Shown: positions 20,901 through 30,098 of the stretch, piece by piece | Layout: the number at the start of each line of letters is the position of its first letter | How positions within the stretch are numbered: the first letter of the stretch is position 1 | Assembly (NCBI GenBank): GCA_019693395.1 | Contig: JAAMXP010000192.1 | Coordinates: 1-30,916 of the forward strand | Length of the DNA: 30,916 bases | DNA from: Ettlia oleoabundans | Taxonomy: Eukaryota; Chlorophyta; Chlorophyceae; Chlamydomonadales | Direction of reading: 5' to 3' | Notes under the pieces: generated by a model | Database searches by the model: none | Told to the model about the DNA's origin: nothing | Seen by the model: the letters and a program-made list of their open reading frames with translations, nothing else | Program-made: the position numbers and the translations under genes

Positions 20901-20905
20901 TTACA
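20901..20905 (-). terminator. TGTAA polyadenylation signal of the alpha/beta hydrolase
   Basis: TGTAA on the minus strand lies about 29 bases beyond the hydrolase stop. Only about 180 bp remain before the RPC7 start codon, so the RPC7 promoter lies within this short gap. Confidence 0.5.
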
Positions 20906-20933
20906 GTGCACAAATTTGCCTGCTTTGCAAGCT

Positions 20934-22597
20934 TCATGCTTCAGCCTCCAAGGTGTCAAGCCAGTTTCGAAGTGATGCCGCTGCCGCTTCCCACCTGCAA
21001 CACGGTGGAAATTATGAATTGAATGTGTCCGGGTGGACCAGCAGAGCTGGTGAGCAGCACCAAGGCTGGGCAAGCATGCATGCAGGAGAATATGGCATGT
21101 GGCAAAGCCACCATACACCAACCTTGTGTCCAGCATGCAGTCATGCGCCGTGTCCCACTTGACTGGCACCACACCGTACCACGAAGCGGTCTCCTCAACA
21201 GCCTGCCAGTCAACGACCACATCCTGCGGCCCGCCCGCCACGAACGCTGGCAGAGACCGTGCAGCCGGTGGCAATGGTGGCAGCGGCAGCGCCTACATGC
21301 AGACAGGGGGTGCAGGCGAGTCAATGAGCATTTTGAGTCATCATGGCTTGCTTTGGCTATTCATGATCTAGCCTTGTGCCGTGATTTTAGCCCGAGTGCA
21401 GAAAGTCAGTGCATTATGTGGCTCCTGTTGAGCAACACAGAGGACACCCTCAAAAGTTTTAGGCAGCTTTCCATAGAGGAAGCCATGTACTGAAATCGTG
21501 TCAACCTTGTTGAGTGCCGACAGGTCCAGCAGGCGGACTGGGCTGCACTCGGCTAGCTGTTGCTGGTAGCGGATCAGGTCCCCACGCGGCAGGTCCTCTG
21601 AAAAGAAAATGGTGCGGCACTCCTCTAGGTTGCGAGCAAAGGACTTCCCCACAAAGGCCCTGCAGCAACCGGAGCAGAGCACGTGAGGAAATCTCTCAGG
21701 GGAACCGGAGCAGCGGGCTGATTGCGGCGTGGACCACCTGTTGCCAGCTACCAGCTTTGGTATGCTTCCCAGTGAGCACTGGTCAACTCACCATGTGATT
21801 TTCCAGGCCAACACCAAAGATTTCTTCATCACACGGCTCACAATATCCTTGTTCCCACTGGGCGGCGTGCCACATATGACCGCAACCCCGCTGAGGGGAG
21901 GCGGCAAACTGCCCTGATAGCTGCCGCCCCCAATCTGCGTGCAGTACTTCTCTGCCAGCAGCGCGCCAAAAGAGTGGGCCACCAGGACAGGAGGGGCTGG
22001 CAGCGCAGCCACTACGTGTGCCAGGTCAGCAGTGAGGGAGTCCAGATCTCCAGACACCTTCAGCTGCTTGCCATCTGGGCCCCGCTTATCGCTGCCTCCC
22101 TGGCCCCTCAGGCTCACTGCGTAGCAGTCATAGCCTGCAGCTGCAAAGTAGGGCACCCAGCGTTCTCGCCAGCACCAGGCGCCGTGGTAGGAGCCATGGA
22201 CGAAGAGCAGCGGCGGGCGGGGGCTGTCGGTGGCCACCGCTGGCAGGTGCAGAAGCTCCAGCCTCATACCATCAGGAAGGGTGTGCATGGTCTCCCGCAC
22301 ATAACTGCAGGCAGTTATTAAGATTCGTTTGAATGATGGTCAAACATCAATCTGCCGCCAGGGAAACAGCAACGCCGTCCCCAGGCCTCTGGCCCTTCAC
22401 CTTGCAGCGGCAGCCGCAGCTGCGTGGGTCATCACTGCATGCCGTCGTGGCCGCTTGCAGAGCCGCTTGGGGCGGCGTCTAGCATGACAGTGATTGTTGT
22501 TAACTGCGTGAGAGAGCACAGTCGACTGCACAGCCCTGCCAAGAGTGTGACGCCCTGCACAGACCGATGTTCGGGGCGTTGCGGCAGGGACACTCAT
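20934..22597 (-). CDS. Alpha/beta hydrolase with probable plastid transit peptide
   Basis: Five exons: 22597-22401, 22304-21792, 21659-21506, 21292-21123 and 20994-20934; 364 residues with consistent phases. The first 66 residues have no Asp or Glu and many Ser, Ala and Arg, as in a chloroplast transit peptide. The catalytic domain has LLFVHGSYHGAWCW (oxyanion HG at 102-103), LRGQGGSD, the nucleophile Ser177 in LVAHSFGAL, Asp312 in GGPQDVVVD and His338 in TAHDCMLDTRW. The fold and triad are therefore complete. The elbow has Ala in place of the first Gly of GxSxG. The substrate cannot be told; plastid esterases and lipases of this type act on lipids, pheophytin or small esters. It sits upstream of RPC7 on the same strand and diverges from the SET gene with 238 bp between starts. 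Confidence 0.87.
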
Positions 22598-22835
22598 TTA
22601 AGCTCAATTCAACAGAGCGTCCAATCCTGGAAGCATGACGGTTCTAACGCTCGGAAGAGATAGGCAAATCTGGGCGGCAGCACACAGATCGCACACAAGA
22701 AGCGGGCAGCATGCCCAGCAGGCTGTCCCGTCCCCTGGAAACAAGGCGCAGTCAGGAAATTGCATCCAATTGCGAACCACAAACTCTTGAAATCAAACTG
22801 CGGGGTGGCAGCCAGCTACAGGCTGCCTTGTTGGG
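22598..22835. promoter_or_regulatory. Divergent promoter region, hydrolase (-) and SET gene (+)
   Basis: The two start codons point away from each other with 238 bp between, so this space should carry both promoters. I see no clear TATA box or named element. Confidence 0.45.
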
Positions 22836-25549
22836 ATGAGTTGGAGCGCTTGGAGGCTTGGAGGGTTCGTTTGCGCCGCTTCTGGCCTTACATTACACTC
22901 TTGGACGGGAACACCAGCGGACTGCCACCTTGTCGATGACCAGCACCGCCAACCAGCCTCCGGCGCCACTGCCGCCGAGCTGGCTGCTGTGAAAGACTGG
23001 CTGCGCCAGCAGGGGGCTGACGTTGAAGCCATCCAACTCATGCAGTCGGACACGGTGCGCAGCCCATGGCCTAAGCATCTGCCGTTGTTGGACTGCAGTA
23101 TGCAGTGTGTGCCCTTGCCTGCTAAGACGTGCTCGACTGCAAGTCGTGCCCTCAGCTGGCCCTTCAGAACCTGTTCCTGCTGCAGGATGCGGGACGCTAT
23201 GGCGTGTACGCTGCTGACATTGTTCAGCAACGGGCAGCACGCGGTTTATGGGGCAAGCTTGTGGGCTGGACGGGTTGGGGGCGCAACGATCCCATTACTA
23301 TCGCCAGCTTCCCTGTTTCCGGCGCCCTGACCGCTGGCAATCTGGCACAGCATCGGCAGCAGGGCTCAGTACTGCGGGAGCTTTTAGAGCTGGGAGTGGC
23401 GGACGAGAGGGATGTCGTCATTCTGCACTTGGCAGTGGAACGGCTGAGGCTGCGGCTTCTTGGCAGCAGCGCCCCTAGCGGCAGCCTGGCCTGGTTGGCG
23501 CTGCTACCGCAATCCTTCAGCACCACCCTTTATTTTTCTGAGCTGGACATGCAGTGGCTGCGGGGTACCACACTGCACCGTGCGACCTGGTGGGTCTAGG
23601 GAAGGGCTGTTGTGCAGGAGCGGGAGAGGCTTGCGGGAGGCAAGGCCTTGCACTGCACTGCCATGTACTGCCGCCTGTGCTGTTGCTGTGCTGCACTGCT
23701 CTCTGCTTATCTGGGAGTGTTCATTCAGCATTCGAGTTTGCTGTTTCAGCTGGCAAACATACACCGCTAGCTTTGTGTATGCAGGCTGCGTAAGCGGAGC
23801 CTGCACTGCGCATGGGAGAGGCTGGAGCCAGCGGCGCGCCGGCTGGCACAGGCAGCAGGGCTAGTGGCAGCCCCCAATCTGGAGGACTGGATGTGGGCAA
23901 GCTCTGTTTTCTGGTAAGCCATGGGGCCACGGTGTTCCGGTAATTTAGAGGCTTTCAAGGAGCAGCCAAAGCAGGCTGCTATAGGCCCAGCTGGCTGTGG
24001 ATTCCTGTGTTGCTTACAAACCAGGATGCTGATTGACAGTTTGGCCATGGCTGTTAGCAGGTCACGCGCCATTGCCTTCCCCAGGCCCACCACCACTAAT
24101 GTCCATGAGCGCATGCTGATGCAAGAGGGACTTGTGCCAGGTGAGCGAATGTTCTGTGCTGTTTCTCTAAATCACACCTGTTCCTAGTGAGTTTGAAAAT
24201 AATCCCAAAGTTGTTTGAAAAGGCAGTCATCCGATGCTCCCTCTGTATGCATGCAGGGCTTGACTTCTGCAATCACTCGTGTCCCTCACCCTGCAAGTGG
24301 ACATTGTTTGGTGCTGCTGAGGCAGCACTTGTGCAGCGCCGTGGCGAGGCAGTGGATAGGGTCAGCCTGGTGTGCCCGCGGCACGGTGTTCCGCTTCCGG
24401 GCCAGGAAGTCACAATCGACTATGGGGTAAGTGCCAGACCGTTGGCTTTGGCAGGTCTCTTGGAATAATAAGCTTAGCGTGTGAGGGCAGTTGAAAGAAC
24501 GTGTTTTGTCTCTGTAGTTCTTTGTCGTCCAAAAGGCAGTCAGCGCAATAGCCAACCATCGACATCGCTGTTGCCTTCTCTGCCCTTTCATGCACTCCAT
24601 ACAAGCTGTGCACAGGGCAAGAGCAATGAGGAGCTGTTGTTCCTCTACGGTTTTGCGCTGGAAGAGAACAAGGACGAGGTGCTGACACTGATGTGCCCCC
24701 TGTCGTCCTCTGGGGAGCTTGACGAGCAGCTGGCTGCGCGACTGAAACTGCTGGCCCAGACGGGCCTGCGACCGCAGGTCCACCTGCCTGCCAGGCACCT
24801 GCTGAACAAGGGCGTAGGCAATGCAGCTGATGAGAGCGGCTCAAAAGCAACAAAGCAGGGCTTCGGCGGGGGGCTAGCAGCTGGATTGGCGCTCCCTGAG
24901 GGCGTCGCCGAAACGCTGGAGGTATTTGTGCTGCAGCCCCAGCAAGTGCAGCAGCAGCTGGACACTAGCGCAGACAGCAGTGGTGCGGGTGCAAGTGCGC
25001 CAACTTCTGGCAGGAGTGATGCGGGGATGAGCGAGGAGGAGGCTGCCGGCATGCGCATGGCAGTGCTGACCACGCTGGTGCGGCTGCTGGAGCTGCGAGT
25101 TGTTGAGTTGGAGTCGGCCGAAGGTGGGTGACAACCCAGTGCTGGTGTTCTGTGGTGCTTGTAACAGCTGTGAGGCGCCTTTGATGGCTTCATGTTGATA
25201 TCCCCTTGTAAGGAAAGCTTGCTCGTGCGGTAGCAAACAGAGCCCATCGGCCTGGTAAGGAAAGGCGCCGATACACATAAAAGATGCAAATGCTCACTGT
25301 AATGCTGCCGCTGATGCAGGCACAGGCCCACTAGAGCAAGACGAGCAGCTGCTGGCTGCGGCGGGACCCTCTCTAACTCGCAATCAGCGGCATGCGCTGC
25401 TTTACCGCATGGGGCAGAAGCGGCTTGCGCGTGCCTACCTGGTGCACAGCAAGCAGCTGCTGCAGCGGCAGATGGCGCACTTGCAACAGTTGCAGCGGGG
25501 CAGGGCACATATTGACCAGGCCACAGAGAATGTGTTGCAAAGAAGTTGA
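22836..25549 (+). CDS. SET-domain lysine methyltransferase, Rubisco-LSMT/SETD3-like
   Basis: This family methylates Lys or His on non-histone proteins such as Rubisco, plastid aldolase or actin. Seven exons: 22836-23054, 23186-23589, 23785-23913, 24061-24140, 24257-24426, 24616-25123 and 25320-25549; 579 residues with all phases consistent. The split SET domain runs about 55-345: KDWLRQQGADVEAI, DAGRYGVYAADI, the LALLPQSFSTTLYFSELDMQWLRGT insert region, WASSVFWSRAIAF, LDFCNHSCP (Asn283-His284) and EVTIDYGGKSNEELLFLYGF. The C-terminal helical part corresponds to the Rubisco-LSMT substrate-binding domain, with an Ala/Ser/Gly-rich insertion. The start ATG gives a weak N-terminal signal, so plastid targeting is unclear and an upstream exon is possible. 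The substrate is not decided by sequence. Confidence 0.87.
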
Positions 25550-25892
25550 ATTATGGAGCAGGCTGTGCAGAAGTGGCTGTCCCTGTGGCTGGGGTCAGGG
25601 AAGGAGACGTAAGGGCACCACCTTGGAGCCTCGAACATACACACGTCGATTTCGGGGTCAACCCGTTCCTTGCGCCGTGAATAGCATTGCCGTGTAATCG
25701 ATCTCGAGCGGCCGATCCAGGATAGAGACGCGGGCTGGAGTCGAACGCGTGCAGTACAATTTTGGGCATTCCAAGCAAGTAGCTATGAATCCTCCGCGTG
25801 CGCGGGGGCAAGGGGAGCGTTTATTGCTCTTGCTCCAGAAACACCACAGGCCCGCAGAAAAGCCAGATTTCAGTCACAGGCAGCTGCAGAGA
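25550..25892. other. Tandem intergenic region between SET gene and mannanase
   Basis: The 343-bp spacer holds the SET gene 3' end, with TGTAA at 25693-25697, then about 195 bp for the mannanase promoter and leader. A cluster of three abutting 6-bp palindromes lies at 25697-25714. No other gene is supported. Confidence 0.55.
25693..25697 (+). terminator. TGTAA polyadenylation signal of the SET gene
   Basis: The motif lies 144 bases past the stop codon and is the only TGTAA before the next gene's start. Confidence 0.5.
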
Positions 25893-28800
25893 ATGGGGGC
25901 GGCGGCTCAACTGGTTGCACTGGCCCTCCTATGCTGGTTGGCCTGGTTAGGCAACGCCCAGCAGCAGAGCCAGCAGTTGTTTGCATCCGCATTGGTGAGT
26001 AATCGATGTCAAGCAGCGTGGGGCAAAGCTGGGAAGACGCACCGTTGTTAAAAGCTCACACCTGCCTCTGCCCGCCCTTTGCAGAATGGCGGCACAAATG
26101 GCGGCAGCAGTGGGAGCAGCAGCACAACAAGCGACATGGACCACTTCGTGCGGGTGGAAAGTGGCCAGTTTGTGGTGGATTGCAAGCGCTTCTATGTTGC
26201 TGGATGGAACCAGTGGGAGCTTGTGGAGGCTGCTGCCGGTGCTCTGGAGCTGTTTGGAGCCTCTCTGCCGCCCAACACCACCGGCCCTGCCCTTGTCCGC
26301 CGCTTGCTGGACCGCGCTGCTGCCAACAAATTCAATGTCATGCGCACCTGGACCCACACCGTCACTGAACAGTACGCCCTACAGGTCTGTGGTGCAGTGC
26401 ACTTTCTGTCATTGCTGCCTGTTCCGAGAAACACAGCCTGCTAGCAGCACTGCTAAGCCTGCCAGCAGCACTGACGCACCAGCTGCCACTCACTGCACCA
26501 ATGTGTGGATATATGTGCCGGCATCATCTGTTTCTTGCAGACATCACCAGGACAATACAACGAGGCCGTGTTTCGGGGCCTGGACTATGCTCTGGATGAG
26601 GCACGCAAGCGAGGGATAAGGGTGAGGGCCAGCTGGTTCGGGAGCCCTGGATCTGCGCCAGCGCTGTCAGCCCACGGGCAGCGCGGCATGCGGGGGTGGG
26701 GTGGGGTGTTGTAGCTTTCAAACTGCTGAGCACCCTACCCTCCGCGGTCTCAAGGTGGTGCTCACCATGCCTCCGCTGTTCCATCACCACAATCCCGCCA
26801 GCCCTCCATGCTCTGCAGCTGCTCCTCTCCCTCACGGACAACTGGCAGCAGGTGGGTGGCGCCGATGAATTCGTACGCTGGGCAGGCAGCGGCGATCATG
26901 AGAGCTTCTTCACCAACCCGACTGCCAAGCAGCTGTATAAGCAGCATGTGGCGGTTGTGCTGCGCCGGGTCAATAGCATCAATGGGCGGCGCTACAGCGA
27001 GGACCCAACCATCTTTGGTAGGTGCCAATGTGGCCAACGTTGGGTGGGTGTCTGGGTTCAATGGGACCAGAATGCTCAGGTTAGCCCAGAGTCAATAGGT
27101 ACTCGGCTGCAGCACCATTACACTACACTTTTGGGCTTGAGCTTGGCTGCCATGTTCCCCCTAAGGCTCTACCGGGACGGAAGTCACTGGACCTCTTGGG
27201 GTTTTCCATCCACGCCGTGCAGGCTGGAACCTAATTAACGAGCCACGCTGCTACCGGTGTGGCAATGAGCTGGAGCTCTGGGTGCGAGAGATGGCTGGAT
27301 ACGTGAAGTCGCTCGATTCCAGCCACCTGCTGACAGGTGCCCGCTGTGTCCATACAGGGCATCTCTTGGCGGTCGTATAGCCCCTAGCTGCCACTGGACC
27401 AAAAATAGTGCATTCCTCACTGAGATGCCCCTCCACGCACCTCGTCCTTCGTGCTATTGCAGCAATGTGCCGGCCCCCCCCACCCCCACCCCACCCCCAC
27501 CCACACACCAACCCATCCACACGCCCGCCCACACGCCCACCCTCACACACACATGCACATGCACACGCACACGCTGAGGCATACACAAACATGTAGATGG
27601 TCGTGCACGGCTTGCTCGATGCCTAATATCCTGCATTCTGAAATCTGCAGTGGGGGAAGAGGGGTTTTACCCTGCAGGCCTGCTTCAGGTATGTAGCAGA
27701 GTTGTGAGAAGCCCTGGAAAGTGTGCGGTATTGTCACGTAACTGCAAGTGCTGCCTCAAATGCTGAACATGCAGGCATCCCCTTTGCCATGCTCTCAAGG
27801 CTGTGATCAGCTCGCTGCTGTTGTTACTATCTTGCTGCCTGTAGTCGGCAGCCAACCCACAGGGAGTTGGCTCCTGGGCCACTCTGGAGGGGCAAAACTT
27901 TTTAGCCGACCATGCCTCGCCTGATATTGATTTTACTGCCATCCATCTGTGGGTGAACAATTGGTGGGTTTTCATGTTGAGGGCTGACCACAGCTGCCAC
28001 ATGAGCAGCAGTTGACGGAGCATGCATCGTGCTGCACTGCAGGAATGGCTGGTCCATGGTTCCTAGCTGCTCACCCTTACTTGAGCGAATGTTTATAATT
28101 AATTGTATGCAGGGAGGACATGACGCCTGAGTTTGTTCAGCGTTGGATCCGCCAGCATGTCGTGGACTCACAGGTGAGCACAAGGCACGAGGCTGGAAAG
28201 CCAGGCATGCACCTGGCCCAGGTGCATGTCATCGCTCATATCGGTGCAAAAGGTTGCTTACTTTCTCGCCACAAACACATGCTCGTGCAGACACTCGGCA
28301 AGCCGCTGATTCTTGAAGAGTTTGGCGTCTGGGGCGGGAACAACGAGGAGCAACGCCGGTTCTACAAACTTGTCTATGACGCAATCTCAGAGGTGCACTT
28401 GGTGCTGGCGCAAACCTGGGCCACCAGCCTAGGTACTCCGCTGTCCTTGGTGCTCTGCTGCCCTGTGTGTTTGGGGGNNNGTTCATTCTGCGTGAGGCCT
28501 TTGTCAATTTTAGCATCAGCTAGCGACAGCAATGTTGTCACCTGGCACGGGCGTCTCCATGCAGAAAGCCAAGGCCGCTGGCCCCGCCCAGGGCGCTCTG
28601 TTCTGGACCTGGTATGCTGAAGGGCAGAAGGCACCTGCCGAGGAGGGTGGCTCTGCTTCAGGCTTGTACGGTGCGTGAGTAGTATGCACAGGCATGATGG
28701 AGGTTACCCTGGTGGTGGGCAGTTGCCCAGAGCTGAGAGAGCTCTGGGCATACCCAACGACATGTACGCTTAGCATCGAACAAAAAGGCTTAAACTTCCT

Positions 28801-29791
28801 TCCGCACCTTGCAGGTGTGTTTGAGAGCAATGGTGCGCTGTGGTCAATCATCCAGGGCTTCAGTCACACCATGCGCAGTCTGAGCGGCATGCTGGTGCCA
28901 GGGTGCAGTAACAGCAGGACTGCACAACCGGCTGCTGAGTGCACTGTCGCTGGATACGAGGGGCCACGTTGCGATGTCGACATCAACGAGTGTGCCAGGC
29001 AGACGGCTGGATGCGACCCTGCTGCTGCCTGCATCAACCAGCCTGGCAGCTTCACGTGCCGCTGCTTTGATGGCTACTCCGGCGACGGCACCACCAGCTG
29101 CCAGCCCACGGAAGGGCTGTCCGTAGTGGAGAGGCAGTACTTCACGGAGGGTACTGCAAGGCTGGCGTGCAACGAGGGCACAGACGTGAGCTATCCTGAG
29201 AGTGCGCCCGGCTTCCAGTACGATGTGACTGGGGCGCTGGAACAAGCCAAGGACAGTGGTCGGAAGGTGGGTGGTGCGGAGGACGGCGGGTTGCATACAG
29301 CTGTACACAGCGGTATAAAGGTTTTGGTGGTGGCTGTGTATCAAGGCAACTGTAAATGCTCATGCATTTTTAGGGCGCATTTGCTGTGCTCAAACTTTCG
29401 CTGACATGATTGTTGCCTGCAGAACGGCTTTGGCTCCAGGTCTGAAGTGGAGCCCATCAGCTGCATGCTGGCTTGCAACGCGGCGCCTAGCTGCGACTCC
29501 TTCTCCTATAACCCGACACAGAAGCGCTGCTTCCTGAAGAGCGGCGCCACACGACAGACGTGCGCGTCGGCCCCCACAGTGTGTGTGTCGGCACGTGGCT
29601 CAACCTACTCTTGTGGGGTATGGCAGACATACTTCAAGCAGCAGCAAGCCGCAAGCAGCAGTTCTGCTAATGCTGTGTCCGGGCAGCAACAGACTCCAGC
29701 AGCGCAGGAGGGAGCGGGAAACAGCAACAGCTCTCCTGGGCCGGCCAGCAGGGCCAGTGACCGTCTTGCACAGGCTTTCAGCAGGCCATAG
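25893..29791 (+). CDS. Secreted GH5 endo-beta-1,4-mannanase with EGF and PAN/Apple-like modules
   Basis: GH5 mannanases cut internal beta-1,4-mannosyl bonds. Twelve exons: 25893-25994, 26085-26384, 26541-26621, 26819-27017, 27223-27336, 27651-27688, 27845-27963, 28113-28173, 28291-28392, 28565-28670, 28815-29266 and 29423-29791; 680 residues with all phases consistent. Residues 1-21 are a signal peptide (LVALALLCWLAWLGNA). The GH5 domain is about 45-440: NVMRTWTHT, LSLTDNW, WNLINEPRC (acid/base Glu234), LLTVGEEGFY, IHLWVNNW, LILEEFGVW (nucleophile Glu348) and ALFWTWYAEG. A partial EGF end (GYEGPRC) leads into a calcium-binding EGF module at about 463-503 (DINEC...GSFTCRC.DGY.GDG). A Cys-rich PAN/Apple-like module at about 570-620 (CMLACNAAPSCDSFSYNP..RCFLKSG) and a Ser/Gln-rich tail follow. 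The 27337-27650 intron is a C-rich microsatellite. Three Ns fall in the 28393-28564 intron. Confidence 0.93.
27470..27580. repeat. C-rich / CACA microsatellite in mannanase intron 5
   Basis: The plus strand runs from CCCCCA units into CACACGCA units and contains very little G. It lies wholly inside the 27337-27650 intron and resembles the C-rich tract in BAF60 intron 2. Confidence 0.8.
28478..28480. other. Three undetermined bases (N)
   Basis: Three Ns follow a run of five Gs in the mannanase intron 28393-28564. They do not touch any exon or splice site. Confidence 0.95.
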
Positions 29792-29836
29792 CTATGACTA
29801 TCAGCACTGTATACTGCTTGTACCTTAAGCAACCCC

Positions 29837-29844
29837 TGACGTCA
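29837..29844. promoter_or_regulatory. TGACGTCA (CRE/bZIP-type palindrome)
   Basis: This is a perfect 8-bp palindrome known as a core site for plant and animal bZIP factors. It lies 30 bp before the E2F-type pair. Function is inferred from the motif only. Confidence 0.35.
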
Positions 29845-29873
29845 GCTGACTGGCTCCCGCCACATGCAAGGCG

Positions 29874-29889
29874 GCGCCAAATTCCCGCC
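29874..29889. promoter_or_regulatory. Paired E2F-type sites
   Basis: GCGCCAAA (the reverse of TTTGGCGC) at 29874-29881 is joined directly to TTCCCGCC at 29882-29889. Both match the E2F/DP consensus used by S-phase genes in plants and algae. Two abutting matches upstream of a gene are unlikely to be random, but binding is not shown. Confidence 0.45.
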
Positions 29890-30098
29890 TCAATGCACCG
29901 CCCTTGACGCTTTCTTCCCCAATCTTGAGTTTCGTGCGCGCTGTTTTGTCGTTTGTGATCATTGTGCGGAGCTGTCACCGACGAAGAGCGTGTCAAACCC
30001 GGTTGAAGAAGCTTAGGCGGGCACGCCCACAATCGATTGGCGGTGGCGGCGGAGCGGATCGGGCTCACTGGATAATGAAATTAAAGGCACGCGCATAG

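Larger units (their letters stand above)
29792..30098. promoter_or_regulatory. Intergenic region and probable promoter of the last gene
   Basis: The 307-bp spacer carries the mannanase 3' end, in which I see no TGTAA but only a TGTACC variant, and the promoter of the next gene. It may also contain that gene's first exon. It is notable for a CRE/bZIP palindrome and a paired E2F-type site. Confidence 0.45.

Noticed and set aside
25725..25755. Possible tRNA-like element (GGAGTCGAACGCG)
   Set aside because: It resembles the T-loop region of a minus-strand tRNA, but the flanking bases do not pair into a T stem and no anticodon or acceptor stem is found.
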